NCBI GenBank assembly: GCA_038199035.1
Contig: JBBPZM010000044.1
Location: forward strand, 1 to 31,762
Reading direction: 5' to 3'
DNA: 31,762 nt
From: DATAEY01 sp038199035
Lineage (GTDB): Bacteria > Actinomycetota > Thermoleophilia > Solirubrobacterales > Solirubrobacteraceae
How positions within the stretch are numbered: the first letter of the stretch is position 1; every line of letters starts with the position of its first letter. The notes beneath the pieces were generated by a model. That model was not told where the DNA came from. It saw nothing but the letters and a program-made list of their open reading frames with translations, and made no database searches. A program made the translations under genes and the position numbers. Positions 15,000-23,602 of this stretch are shown piece by piece.

Positions 15000-16643
15000 G
15001 TGGCCGAGCCCGACCTCGTCAGGTTTCGCAGCGCGGTCGAGGGCGCCCTGACCCAGCTCGAGGCGCGCCGCCAGGAGGTCAACGACCTCAACGTCTTCCC
15101 GGTGGCCGACGGCGACACCGGCGACAACATGGTCCTCACCCTGCGGGCGGTGCTGGCCGAGCTCGACCGGCTGTCGGGCGACGGCTCCCGCTCGGCTGAC
15201 GAGGTGGGGCGCGAGGAGATCGTGGGCTCGGTGGCCCGCGCGGCGCTGCTCGGCGCCCGCGGCAACAGCGGCGTCATCCTCTCCCAGCTCATCCGCGGCG
15301 CGGCCGAGGAACTGGCCTCGCGCCGTGGCGAGCTGGTCGACCCGGTGCTGATCGGGGCGGCGATGGCCCGCGCCGCCGACCGCGCCTACGCCTCGGTGCG
15401 TGACCCCGCCGAGGGGACGATCCTCACCGTGATGCGCGAGATGGCCCACCGGGTGGCCAGCGAGCTGGCCCACATGCCCCGCGCCCGGCTCGACCCCACG
15501 GCCACTGCGCAGGAGCAGGATGCGGTCATCGCCGAGCTCCTCGAACGGGCGATCGACGCCGGACGCGAGTCGGTCGAGCGCGGCCCAGAGTTGCTGCCGG
15601 TGTTGCGCGAGGCCGGCGTGGTCGACGCCGGCGGCCACGCGGTCACCATCCTCTTCGCCGGCATCGTGGCCGCGCTGCGGGGCACCGACCCGCCCGTTCT
15701 GGAGCGCCATGCCCCCGCCCGGGTCACGCACCCCCAGCACGAGTCGTCGACCTATCGCTACTGCACCAACTTCGCGGTGACGGGGAGCGGGCTCGAGCCC
15801 GCTCCCTGGATCGAGCGCCTGGAGGAGCTGGGCGACTCGGTGCTTGTGGTCGGCGATCCGCGCACGCTCAAGGTTCACGTCCACACCGACGAGCCCGAGC
15901 TGGTAGCCGCCCTGTTCGAGGCCGCCGGTGAGGTCTCCCACCTCGACGTCGCCGACATGCATGAGCAGCAGCGCGAGCGCGGCGAGCGCCTGGCGGCGCG
16001 CAACGGCTCGGCCGCCCTGTGCGGCGGGCTGGCCGTGGTCTCCGGTCCCGGCATGGGCGCTCTGTTCGAGGGCGTGGGGATGGAGGCCCTGGACGGAGGC
16101 CCCACCATGAACCCGTCGACCTACGACCTGCTGGCAGGCATCCACATGGTCTCGGCCGAGCAGGTCGTCGTGCTGCCCAACAGCCCCAACGTGACGATGG
16201 CCGCCGAGCGCGCGGCCGATTTGTCCGACAAGGCGGTGAGCGTCGCCCCCTCGCGCTCCCAGCAGGCGGGCCTCGTCGCTGCCGTGGCCTTCGATCCCGG
16301 GCGCGACGCCGAGGCCAACGCCCGGGCGCTCGAGGAGGCGCTGGCCCACGTGCGCACCGGCGCGGTGGCTCCGGCTGCGCGCGACGACGGCCAGGGCCGC
16401 TTCCACGCCGGCGACGCGGTGGGCTTCGTCGACGACCAGGTCGTGGCCTGGGGAGAGCCCGAGCCCACGCTCGCCGCCGTCCTCGAGAGCCTGGGGGCGC
16501 AAGCCGAGCTGCTCACCTGCATCACCGGCGCCGACGCGCCCCTCGATGCCCAGCGCATACGCTCGCTCGCACCGACCGGCGTCGAGCTCGAGTGCTCGGA
16601 GGGCGGCCAGCCGAGCTGGTGGTGGCTGGTCAGCGCCGAGTAG
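15000..16643 (+). CDS. DAK2-domain fatty acid kinase-like protein (FakA/YloV family)
   Basis: The 547-residue product has an N-terminal DAK2/DhaL-like ATP-binding domain (about 1-200), with NVFPVADGDTGDNM (metal-binding aspartates) and LGARGNSGVILSQLIRG. A middle domain follows, with VVDAGGHAVTILFAGI and YRYCTNFAVTG, and a C-terminal DegV-like/DAK1-like part with VVLPNSPNVTMAAERAA. This is the architecture of FakA, which phosphorylates fatty acids held by a FakB binding protein. No FakB gene is in the window. The GTG start lies 11 nt after rpmB. The family assignment is strong; the substrate in this organism is inferred. Confidence 0.85.
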   Translation: MAEPDLVRFRSAVEGALTQLEARRQEVNDLNVFPVADGDTGDNMVLTLRAVLAELDRLSGDGSRSADEVGREEIVGSVARAALLGARGNSGVILSQLIRGAAEELASRRGELVDPVLIGAAMARAADRAYASVRDPAEGTILTVMREMAHRVASELAHMPRARLDPTATAQEQDAVIAELLERAIDAGRESVERGPELLPVLREAGVVDAGGHAVTILFAGIVAALRGTDPPVLERHAPARVTHPQHESSTYRYCTNFAVTGSGLEPAPWIERLEELGDSVLVVGDPRTLKVHVHTDEPELVAALFEAAGEVSHLDVADMHEQQRERGERLAARNGSAALCGGLAVVSGPGMGALFEGVGMEALDGGPTMNPSTYDLLAGIHMVSAEQVVVLPNSPNVTMAAERAADLSDKAVSVAPSRSQQAGLVAAVAFDPGRDAEANARALEEALAHVRTGAVAPAARDDGQGRFHAGDAVGFVDDQVVAWGEPEPTLAAVLESLGAQAELLTCITGADAPLDAQRIRSLAPTGVELECSEGGQPSWWWLVSAE

Positions 16644-16703
16644 GCGGGCGGGTTCAAGCCGCCGGTCAGCGCACCACCACTCGACGTCTGCGCTGCGGCT
16701 GAG

Positions 16704-18914
16704 ATGAGCGACCGGCTGGCGGGCGATGATCTCCGGCAAGGCATGCCGCTGGCCCGCTCGCCCAACCGCCCACCGGTCCGCTTCGCGACCTCCGAGCCGC
16801 TGAGCCGGCACGAGCTTCTCGGCGCCGGCGTGCGCTACCCCCAGCCGTCGCGGCTGCGCGCCCCCCTGAAGGTGACGCCCGCCCGCGCCGCTCGAGGGGC
16901 CGCCGCGCTGGGCCTGCAAACCGTGGGCGACCTGCTCGAGCACCTGCCCTACCGCCACGAGGACCGCCGGGACGCCCGCGCGGTGGCCGACCTGCGGCCG
17001 GGGGAGGACGCCACCGTGGTGGTCGAGGTCCGCTCGGTCCGGCGCCGACCGCTGCGCCGACGCGGCCTGACCCTCGTCGAGGCCACGGTCAGCGATGCCA
17101 CCGGCCCGATGAAGGCGCTCTGGTGGAACCAGCCGTGGGTGGCGGATCGCCTCGACGCGGGCACGCGGGTGATCCTCCACGGCCGCTCCAAGCGCCCGCA
17201 GGAGTTCCACGTCAGCGACTACGAGCTGGCCGGCGGGGCGAGCGCCGCCGCCGACCACCACTCGACCGGCCTGGTCCCGGTCTATCCGGCCAGCGAGCAC
17301 ATCGGCGCGCGCAAGCTGCGCGAGCTGGCGTGGGCGCTGCGCGGGGCCGAGCGCGACGTGCTCGACGCCCTGCCCGCCGGCCTGCGCAGCGCCGAGGGCC
17401 TTCCCGACCGTGCGGCCGCGCTGGCCGCCGTTCACTTCCCCGAGCGTGAGGACGACGATCGCGGCGGACGCCGGCGGCTGGACTTCGAGACGCTGCTCGT
17501 CCGCCAGCTCGCCCTGCTCATGCGCCGCGCGCGTCGAGCGCAGGAGCGGGCGGCCGTGCCTTTGGAGGCGCCGGGCGAACTCACCCGGCGATGGCTGGAC
17601 CACGCCCTTCCGTTCACGCTCACCGGCGACCAGCGCCGCGCCATCGAGGCCATCGACGCCGACCTGACCCGGTCGGGCCCGATGCAGCGCCTGCTCATGG
17701 GCGAGGTGGGCTCGGGAAAGACGACCGTTGCCCTCTACGCCATGCTGCGCGCGGTCGAGTCCGGCCACCAGGCCGCCCTCATGGCCCCGACCGAGACCCT
17801 GGCCGAGCAGCACTTCTCGGCCCTCCAGGCGCTGATGCCCGGCGAGGCCGTGCCCATGGCCCTCCTCACCGGGGCGACGACAGCGACGCGGCGCTCCGAC
17901 GTGCTGGGCAAGCTGGCCAGCGGCGAGCTCTCCCTCGTCGTGGGGACCCACGCTCTGATCGAGGAGCCGGTGGCCTTCTCGTCGCTGGCCGTCACCGTGG
18001 TCGACGAGCAGCACCGGTTCGGCGTGCGCCAGCGCCAGGCCCTCGACCGCAAGGGGCCATCCGCCGCCCGCGGCGGCGACGACGACGACGTCACCCTGAC
18101 TCCCCACGTGCTGCACATGACGGCCACTCCGATCCCCCGCACCCTGGCCCTGACGCAGTACGGGGACCTCGACGTGACCACCCTTCAGGAGCTGCCCGCC
18201 GGGCGGCGCCCGATCGAGACCCACGTCGCCTCCACCGAGCGCGAACGCGAGCGCGCGTACCAGCGCATCCGCGAGGAGCTGGTGGCCGGGCGCCAGGCGT
18301 TCGTGATCTGCCCGCTGGTCTCGGAGTCGGACGCCCTCCAGGCCCGCGCCGCGACCGCTGAGTACGAGCGCCTGGCCGCCGGGGAGCTGCGCGACTTCTC
18401 GGTCGTGCTCCTGCACGGGCAGATGCGCTCGCGCGACAAGCAGGCCGCCATGGCCGCCTTCGCCACCGGCCAGGCCGACGTCCTGGTGGCCACCTCGGTT
18501 GTCGAGGTGGGGATCGACGTGCCCAACGCCACCGTCATGCTGGTCGAGGACGCTGACCGCTACGGCATCTCCCAGCTGCACCAGCTGCGGGGCCGGGTGG
18601 GTCGCGGAGCGCACGCATCGGTCTGCCTGCTCTTCGGGGCCAAGGAGTCGCCGCGCCTCCAGGCGCTGGCGGCCAGCGACGACGGCTTCGAGCTGGCCGA
18701 GGTCGACCTGCGCCTGCGCGGCGAGGGGGAGCTGGTCGGCACCCGCCAGTCGGGGGTGGCCGAGCTCGACCCCGACCTGCTCGAGCGCGCCCATCGCCGC
18801 GCCGGCGCGCTGCTGGAGGCCGACCCGGAGCTGTCGGCGCCCGAGCACGTGCTCCTGGCCGAAGCGCTGCGGGGCGCCTACGGAGTCGACGCGCTCGAGC
18901 CGCTGGCCGCGTGA
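16704..18914 (+). CDS. recG: ATP-dependent DNA helicase RecG
   Basis: RecG remodels stalled forks and branch-migrates recombination junctions. The 736-residue product has an N-terminal wedge/OB domain (VGDLLEHLPYRHEDRR, then ATVSDATGPMKALWWNQPW), a helicase core with Walker A GEVGSGKT at 333-340, DEQH at 434-437 and MTATPIPRTL, and a C-terminal lobe with LHGQMRSRDKQ, VATSVVEVGIDVPNAT and LRGRVGRG. All motifs look intact. The ATG at 16704 leaves about 45 non-conserved residues before the first RecG motif, so a later start is possible. The stop overlaps the rsmD start (GTGA). Confidence 0.94.
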   Translation: MSDRLAGDDLRQGMPLARSPNRPPVRFATSEPLSRHELLGAGVRYPQPSRLRAPLKVTPARAARGAAALGLQTVGDLLEHLPYRHEDRRDARAVADLRPGEDATVVVEVRSVRRRPLRRRGLTLVEATVSDATGPMKALWWNQPWVADRLDAGTRVILHGRSKRPQEFHVSDYELAGGASAAADHHSTGLVPVYPASEHIGARKLRELAWALRGAERDVLDALPAGLRSAEGLPDRAAALAAVHFPEREDDDRGGRRRLDFETLLVRQLALLMRRARRAQERAAVPLEAPGELTRRWLDHALPFTLTGDQRRAIEAIDADLTRSGPMQRLLMGEVGSGKTTVALYAMLRAVESGHQAALMAPTETLAEQHFSALQALMPGEAVPMALLTGATTATRRSDVLGKLASGELSLVVGTHALIEEPVAFSSLAVTVVDEQHRFGVRQRQALDRKGPSAARGGDDDDVTLTPHVLHMTATPIPRTLALTQYGDLDVTTLQELPAGRRPIETHVASTERERERAYQRIREELVAGRQAFVICPLVSESDALQARAATAEYERLAAGELRDFSVVLLHGQMRSRDKQAAMAAFATGQADVLVATSVVEVGIDVPNATVMLVEDADRYGISQLHQLRGRVGRGAHASVCLLFGAKESPRLQALAASDDGFELAEVDLRLRGEGELVGTRQSGVAELDPDLLERAHRRAGALLEADPELSAPEHVLLAEALRGAYGVDALEPLAA

Positions 18915-19453
18915 CCCTCAGGGTCGTCGCCGGGCGCTACGGCGGACGCCGCCTGGTCGCGCCCCGCGGCTCGGCCACCCGCCCCACCGCGGACCGCGTG
19001 CGGGAGGCGCTCTTCGCGCTGCTGGGGGCGCTCGACGGCGTGCGGGTGCTCGACCTCTTCGCCGGCTCGGGGGCTCTGGGCATCGAGGCCCTGTCGCGCG
19101 GCGCCGCCCACGCCACCTTCGTCGACAGCTCCGGCAGCGCCGTGCGGGCCCTGCGCGACAACCTGCGCGCGCTCGAAGTGGCCGAGGCCGAGGTGCGCCG
19201 CCAGGAGGCCCGCGCCTTCCTGCGCAACGCACGCACGCACGGGCGTCAATACGATCTCCTCTTCCTCGATCCCCCATACCGGCGCGCCGCGAGCGTGGGC
19301 GCCGATCTGTCGCCCCTCCTGGGCGCGGTCCTCGGGGCCGGCGCCCGGGTCGTCACCGAGAGCGACCGACGCGCCCCGCTCCAGCTGTCGCTCCCCCTGA
19401 GCGACGAGCGCCGCTACGGAGACACCGTGATCCGCATCCATGAACCCCGATAA
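18911..19453 (+). CDS. rsmD: 16S rRNA (guanine-966-N2)-methyltransferase RsmD
   Basis: RsmD methylates G966 of 16S rRNA in the assembled 30S subunit. The 180-residue product starts LRVVAGRYGGRRL and has RPTADRVREALF, the SAM motif VLDLFAGSGALGIEALSRGA and the catalytic LFLDPPY. The GTG at 18911 overlaps the recG stop, and the 3' end overlaps coaD by 14 nt. The rsmD-coaD pairing is common in many phyla. Together with rsmB it places two enzymes for neighbouring 16S residues (966 and 967) in one window. Confidence 0.94.
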   Translation: MTLRVVAGRYGGRRLVAPRGSATRPTADRVREALFALLGALDGVRVLDLFAGSGALGIEALSRGAAHATFVDSSGSAVRALRDNLRALEVAEAEVRRQEARAFLRNARTHGRQYDLLFLDPPYRRAASVGADLSPLLGAVLGAGARVVTESDRRAPLQLSLPLSDERRYGDTVIRIHEPR

Positions 19454-19937
19454 CCGCCTCGCCGTCTGCCCGGGCTCCTACGACCCGGTCACCAACGGCC
19501 ACCTCGACGTCATCGGCCGCGCCTCGGGGATGTACGACCACGTCATCGTCGCGGTGGTCGACACGCCGATCCGCAAGGCCAAGACGCTGTTCACCGCGCA
19601 GGAGCGCTGCGCCTTCCTCGACGAGGCGACCGGCCACCTCGATAACGTCAGCGCCGAGCCGTTCAGCAACCTCGTCGTCGACTTCGCGCGCGAGAAGGGG
19701 GCCAAGGCCATCGTCAAGGGGCTGCGCGCGATCTCGGACTTCCTCTACGAGTTCGAGATGAACCAGCTGAACCGCATGCAGGCGCCGGATATAGAGTCCG
19801 TCTACCTGATGGCCAGCCCGCAGTACAGTTTCCTCAGCTCCAGTGGGGTCAAGGAGCTCGCCACCTTCGGAGGAGACATCGACGGTCTGGTGCCGCCGCC
19901 GGTGGCCCAGCGATTGCAGGAACAGCTCAAGCGTTAG
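19440..19937 (+). CDS. coaD: Phosphopantetheine adenylyltransferase
   Basis: CoaD transfers AMP from ATP to 4'-phosphopantetheine, the penultimate step of coenzyme A synthesis. The 165-residue product has CPGSYDPVTNGHLD (nucleotidyltransferase TxGH), KGLRAISDFLYEFEMNQLNR and SPQYSFLSSSGVKELA (the ISSTxVR-like motif). The ATG at 19440 lies within the last codons of rsmD. The length is typical. Coenzyme A is also used by the acyl-CoA synthetase downstream, though the two are not in one operon. Confidence 0.95.
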   Translation: MNPDNRLAVCPGSYDPVTNGHLDVIGRASGMYDHVIVAVVDTPIRKAKTLFTAQERCAFLDEATGHLDNVSAEPFSNLVVDFAREKGAKAIVKGLRAISDFLYEFEMNQLNRMQAPDIESVYLMASPQYSFLSSSGVKELATFGGDIDGLVPPPVAQRLQEQLKR

Positions 19938-19955
19938 CGAACTGAGGCTCGACCC

Positions 19956-20420
19956 ATGGACGTCCTGGTACTGATCGACAAGCTCGACGACCTCGTGCAC
20001 AACGCCAAGCGCGTTCCGCTGACCGACGAGGTGCGCGTCGACAAGGAGGAGATCTACGACATCCTCGATCAGATGCGCGCGACGATCCCCGAGGAGATCA
20101 AGCAGGCGCGCTGGATTGTCAAGGAGCGCCAGGAGATGCTCGCCGAGGCCAAGCGTGAGGCCGAGCGCATCGTCAAGGAGGCGCGCGACCGCCAGGAGCG
20201 GCTGATCTCCCAGGAGGAGATCACCAAGCAGGCCGAGCGCGCGGCCGAGGACATCATCGAGGACGCCCGCGGGCGCGAGCGCGAGATCCGCCTCGGCGCC
20301 GAGGACTACGCCGACGAAATCCTCAACACGCTCGAGGTGAACCTCACGAAGTTCATCGGCGCGGTCCAGCGCGGCCGCGACCGCCTGGCCGGCAAGGACG
20401 AGCCGGCCGAAGTGGCCTGA
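19956..20420 (+). CDS. Short SepIVA/DivIVA-like coiled-coil protein
   Basis: The 154-residue product is highly charged and mostly helical. Residues 1-50 (LIDKLDDLVHNAKRVPLTDE, DKEEIYDILDQMRATIPEE) match the start of the actinobacterial SepIVA type (mycobacterial Rv2927c), and the end (YADEILNTLEVNLTKFIGAVQRGRDRL) matches its C-terminus. Between them, a coiled coil of Glu/Arg/Ala-rich repeats (about 55-115) is shorter than in mycobacteria. SepIVA is a DivIVA-related septation/envelope factor. The ATG lies 18 nt after coaD. A scaffold role in cell division is inferred from the family. Confidence 0.75.
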   Translation: MDVLVLIDKLDDLVHNAKRVPLTDEVRVDKEEIYDILDQMRATIPEEIKQARWIVKERQEMLAEAKREAERIVKEARDRQERLISQEEITKQAERAAEDIIEDARGREREIRLGAEDYADEILNTLEVNLTKFIGAVQRGRDRLAGKDEPAEVA

Positions 20421-20435
20421 GCCGCCGCCGGCGGA

Positions 20436-21179
20436 TCAGCCGCGGCCCGCGCTGCCCCAGAAGTCGCGTAGCGCCGCCGCGCCCCGCGCCGGGTCCTGCA
20501 CCGCCCACCAGTGCCCGAGGCCCTCTAGCACCCGCACCTCGAGCCCGAGGCGCTCGGCGACCCGGGCCGACAGGTCGCGGGCGCTGAACGGGTCCTCGCT
20601 GGCCAGCAGGGCGAGGCCGGGGCTCTGCGTCCTGCCGAGGTCGAAGCCCCAGTCGCCATGGACGTCGGTGGCCGAGCGGTAGAGGCGCAGGATGGCGCGG
20701 TTCATCGTCGGGTCGATCGCCGCCGCGGCCTTCGCCGCGTAGGCCTCGGGCATGCCGGCGCCGACGAGGAGCGGCGCGCGCTCCTGCGGGGTCTGGGCCT
20801 CCAGGTTGGCCATGAACTCCTCGCCCGCTCCCGGCGTCTGCCACACCTGCGCGAGATCGTGCCAGCGTGCTGAGGAGTCGAAGATGGCGATCGCGTCGGT
20901 GACCCACGTGCGGATCAGGTCGGGCCGGGAGAAGGCCAGGCGGGTGACCAGGATCGCGCCCCAGTCGTGCCCGACCAGGTCGACCGGCTCCTCGCGCGCT
21001 TCGAGCTCCCCGACCAGCCACTCGAGGTAGCCCTCCTTGGTCGGCTCGAAGCCGTCGGGCAGCGGGGTGCCGAAGCCGGGCAGCCCCAGTGCGACGGTGT
21101 CGACATCGGGCAGCTGAGCGCGCAGGTCGTCCCACAAAGCGGCGGTCTCGGGAACGCCATGCACGAGGATCGCGGTCAC
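20436..21179 (-). CDS. Alpha/beta hydrolase, haloalkane dehalogenase/epoxide hydrolase-like
   Basis: The 247-residue product has the alpha/beta-hydrolase fold. HGVPE at 7-11 is the oxyanion-hole motif, and GHDWG at 70-74 is the nucleophile elbow with Asp72 instead of Ser. An Asp nucleophile is typical of haloalkane dehalogenases, epoxide hydrolases and fluoroacetate dehalogenases. A C-terminal GHWWAVQDP supplies His223, and Asp198 (LASEDPFS) may be the acid. The GTG start at 21177-21179 leaves a normal first strand (MTAILVHG). It converges with the SepIVA-like gene. The substrate is unknown. Confidence 0.85.
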   Translation of the reverse strand: MTAILVHGVPETAALWDDLRAQLPDVDTVALGLPGFGTPLPDGFEPTKEGYLEWLVGELEAREEPVDLVGHDWGAILVTRLAFSRPDLIRTWVTDAIAIFDSSARWHDLAQVWQTPGAGEEFMANLEAQTPQERAPLLVGAGMPEAYAAKAAAAIDPTMNRAILRLYRSATDVHGDWGFDLGRTQSPGLALLASEDPFSARDLSARVAERLGLEVRVLEGLGHWWAVQDPARGAAALRDFWGSAGRG

Positions 21180-21226
21180 AGCGCCACCCTCTCACGTTTG
21201 CGGGCTGGCATGCTTGTGCCGCGCCC

Positions 21227-21407
21227 ATGATCGAGGTCGTCGAAGCCGACATCACTTCCCCCTCGACGAGGCCGCGCGAATCCAGGTTGAGGAGGTCCGC
21301 GCTCACCTCGAGGGCGCCAACGCGCTGGAGCGCGTCGTCTTTGCCGTCCACACGGCGCCGCCGCCCGCGAGGCCTTCGAGCGCGCGGTCGACTCCACCAC
21401 CGGCTGA
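21227..21407 (+). pseudogene. Remnant of a macro-domain (ADP-ribose-binding) gene
   Basis: The start reads MIEVVEADIT from ATG 21227, the usual N-terminus of macro-domain proteins (MIEVVxGDIT). The central part of about 120 residues, including the ADP-ribose loops, is missing. From 21256, in a second frame, comes FPLDEAARIQVEEVRAHLEG, then NALERVVFAVH, which matches the C-terminal macro-domain helix and strand (usually preceded by GVYG). A third frame gives AREAFERAVDSTTG and a stop at 21405-21407. So there is one large deletion and at least one further frameshift. The intact ancestor was probably an O-acetyl-ADP-ribose deacetylase-like protein. It is flanked by two minus-strand genes. Confidence 0.7.
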
Positions 21408-21414
21408 GCGCCGC

Positions 21415-21831
21415 TCAGCTCGCGGAGTCCACCCGCAGCTCGGCGTCGGTCAGCGCCTCGTCGTGGTCCTCGTAGTTGTCGGCCCGCACGATCCGGCCGT
21501 CGCGGACCCGCATCACGGTCGAGAACATCAGCTCTATCTCCTCGTCGTGCGGGCGCCCGTGGACGCGCACCCGTCCGACAACCTGGTCGCCGACCTCGTC
21601 TACGTCGAGCAGCTCGGCGCCGAAGTCCTCGAAGCGCTCGTGCAGGGCGCAGACGTAGGCCCAGATCTCCTCGCGCCCGCGGTAGACCGGCTGGCGGTCG
21701 CCCAGCAGCCCGATCATCTGCCACTCGACCCCGGGCTTGAGCAGCGCGAACAGCGCTTCGCGGTCGCTGCGCTCGGCCGCCTCGAAGGCCCGGCGCGCGA
21801 CCTCCGTGCGCTCTCCCTCGGGCACGGTCAC
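21415..21831 (-). CDS. SnoaL-like (NTF2-fold) protein
   Basis: The 138-residue product shows the SnoaL/DUF-type ketosteroid-isomerase-like pattern: an N-terminal helix pair (VARRAFEAAERSDREALFAL), then GVEWQ, YRGREEIWAYVCAL, a central strand region and a final VRDGRIVRADNYEDHDEAL. These folds bind small hydrophobic ligands, and many have no known activity; I see no catalytic signature that fixes a reaction. The GTG start at 21829-21831 gives a natural N-terminus. It is on the same strand as acylphosphatase, with a 32-bp gap. Confidence 0.75.
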   Translation of the reverse strand: MTVPEGERTEVARRAFEAAERSDREALFALLKPGVEWQMIGLLGDRQPVYRGREEIWAYVCALHERFEDFGAELLDVDEVGDQVVGRVRVHGRPHDEEIELMFSTVMRVRDGRIVRADNYEDHDEALTDAELRVDSAS

Positions 21832-21863
21832 TCCGTGCCCCCCCGGCTCCGCCTGACGCGCAC

Positions 21864-22145
21864 TTAGCGCACCTCGAAGCCGCTCAGGCCCTCGGGTTCC
21901 TCCTCGGCGACCTCCACGTCGTCGACGTCGGCGCTGGAGGGGCCGCCGCGGCAGAAGTCGACGAGCGCGTCGACGTCGTCCGCCGAGCCCTCGAAGACCG
22001 CCTCGACCGCCCCGCCGGAGGTGTTGCGCACCCAGCCGCTCACCCCCTGGCGCTCGGCCTCCTCCTGGGTGGAGTCGCGGAAGAAGACTCCCTGCACGTT
22101 GCCGCTGACGGTCACCCGCCGGCGCATGGTCGACTCATCGGGCAC
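21864..22145 (-). CDS. Acylphosphatase
   Basis: Acylphosphatase hydrolyses carboxyl-phosphate bonds of small acyl phosphates. The 93-residue product from the GTG at 22143-22145 has the phosphate-binding loop VQGVFFRDS with Arg23, and GWVRNTSGGAVEAVFEG with Asn41, the two catalytic residues. An ATG at 22125-22127 would give 87 residues starting MRRRVTVSGNVQG, also a good family start; the choice is open. An acidic tail (VDDVEVAEEEPEG) precedes the last strand. It stands 28 bp downstream of the PD-(D/E)XK-like gene. Confidence 0.9.
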   Translation of the reverse strand: MPDESTMRRRVTVSGNVQGVFFRDSTQEEAERQGVSGWVRNTSGGAVEAVFEGSADDVDALVDFCRGGPSSADVDDVEVAEEEPEGLSGFEVR

Positions 22146-22173
22146 GGGCTAATGGTGCCCGCTCGCGGTCGTA

Positions 22174-23481
22174 CTAGTCGTCGGGCTCGAACAGGCGCTG
22201 GTCGCTGGCGTCGGCCAGCGCGCGCTCGATGTCCTGGAGGTGGCCCCGGACGTTGTCGGCCATCCGCTCGACGATCTCGCGCGCGCGATCGATGCTCGAA
22301 TTCGCCCCGGTGAGCTGCTGCTTGACCGCTCGGACGTTCTCCATCTCGCCCAAGGCCCGCTCGACGCTCTCTGCCAACGCGCCGGCGTCGAGCCCCTCGG
22401 CGCTCGCGCGCGAGGCGAGCACCCTGGCCCGGGCGAGGGTGTAGGAGACCTCGAGGGCGAGGATGAACCCGTCGTCGGGGTCGTAGACCGCGAACAGCTT
22501 GTCGCCGTTGACCTCGCGCAGGTGGCGCGTGCGGGCCGGCAGCTCCTCCTCGGAGGGGACGACCAGGACCGCGTACTGCGCGTCGCGCTCCTCCAGCGCG
22601 CGGTCGAGCTGACGCAGGGCCTCGGGCTTGCTGAGCTTGGAGTCCTTGGCCTCGAAGACGATCCGCCCGCGGGCGGGCCCCTGGCAGCCGTCGATGGCCA
22701 CGAGGACGTCGCCCGTGCGCCGGGTGGCGCCCTTGGTGTCGCCGACGGCGTCGCAGTCGTCGCCCTGGGCCAGGGCGATGGCGTCGATGGCCTCCCAGAC
22801 GGCCTCCTCGTAGGTACGTCCCTTGGCCGTGCCGAGCTCACGCTCCTGCGCGAGCTCGAGCTGCTTGGAGCGCTCGTCGCGCAGCCCCTGGAGCTCCTTC
22901 TCCAGCGCCGCCATCTTCTCCTGGAGCCCGCTCAGGTGGCGCTCCTGGCGGTCGCCCATCTGGCGGATCGCGCCGATCGAGGCCGACTTGAAGTCGGCCA
23001 GCGGGTTCTGGCCGTCGGCCGAGGAGAACTGGCGCAGGAGGTCCTCGCGGGCGCGGGCCATGAGCTCGCTCACGACCTCCTTGACGCGGTTCTGGACGGC
23101 CTCCGAGGAGCCGTCGGAGAAGTGGCGCTCCAGCGCGCGGGAGAGGTGGCCGCTGTCGGGCCCAAAGACCTGCTGGAGCTGGCGCTCGAGGCCCTCCGAG
23201 ACGTCGCGCGCCCGCTCGGTGAAGGCGCCCTCGACCTCGCGCGAGACCTTCTCGAACTCCGTGCGCACGAACTCGGCGTTGGCCCCGGCCTGCTCGCGAT
23301 CGAGGACGCGCGCGCCGATCTCGAGCGCGTCGACGATCAGCTTGACCGCGTCCTCCCCCGCCTCCTCGCGCGCGCGGACGAGGCGCACGGCGGCGTCGTC
23401 GCTGACGACGAGGCCGTCGACGGCGACGCGGTCTCCGACCGTGCGGACGCTGGGTAGGCGAAGGGGGGTGGCGGCTTCCAT
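22174..23481 (-). CDS. Coiled-coil protein with PD-(D/E)XK nuclease-like domain
   Basis: The 435-residue product has a helical N-terminal region and a coiled coil with a Glu/Gln-rich repeat (about 178-215, LQEKMAALEKELQGLRDERS). Residues 220-312 then resemble a PD-(D/E)XK nuclease core: a helix with Glu225/Glu226 (GRTYEEAVWEAID), TGDVLVAID with Asp258, RIVFEAKDS with Glu277 and Lys279, and a helix-strand pair (LRQLDRALEERDAQYAVLVV). A further helical region closes the protein. The arrangement recalls coiled-coil nuclease families such as RmuC and DUF2130, but I cannot place it in one. No phage or defence genes lie beside it. The ATG lies about 14 nt after a minus-strand TACCCT. Confidence 0.65.
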   Translation of the reverse strand: MEAATPLRLPSVRTVGDRVAVDGLVVSDDAAVRLVRAREEAGEDAVKLIVDALEIGARVLDREQAGANAEFVRTEFEKVSREVEGAFTERARDVSEGLERQLQQVFGPDSGHLSRALERHFSDGSSEAVQNRVKEVVSELMARAREDLLRQFSSADGQNPLADFKSASIGAIRQMGDRQERHLSGLQEKMAALEKELQGLRDERSKQLELAQERELGTAKGRTYEEAVWEAIDAIALAQGDDCDAVGDTKGATRRTGDVLVAIDGCQGPARGRIVFEAKDSKLSKPEALRQLDRALEERDAQYAVLVVPSEEELPARTRHLREVNGDKLFAVYDPDDGFILALEVSYTLARARVLASRASAEGLDAGALAESVERALGEMENVRAVKQQLTGANSSIDRAREIVERMADNVRGHLQDIERALADASDQRLFEPDD

Positions 23482-23602
23482 GGGACCAACTTCGCAGGGT
23501 AGGCCCCGGACCTGACGGATCGACCTCGCCGCCGCCGACGAGACGCGGACCCGAGGGGCCGGGCGGCGCGGTCATCCCGGGTCGTTCGAGCTCGGCCCGC
23601 GG

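Noticed and set aside
14811..18848. Minus-strand open frame of about 4 kb opposite the fakA-like gene and recG
   Set aside because: Its translation is Gly/His/Gln/Arg-rich with no motifs, and the plus strand has well-conserved families throughout. It is a shadow of high-GC codon usage.
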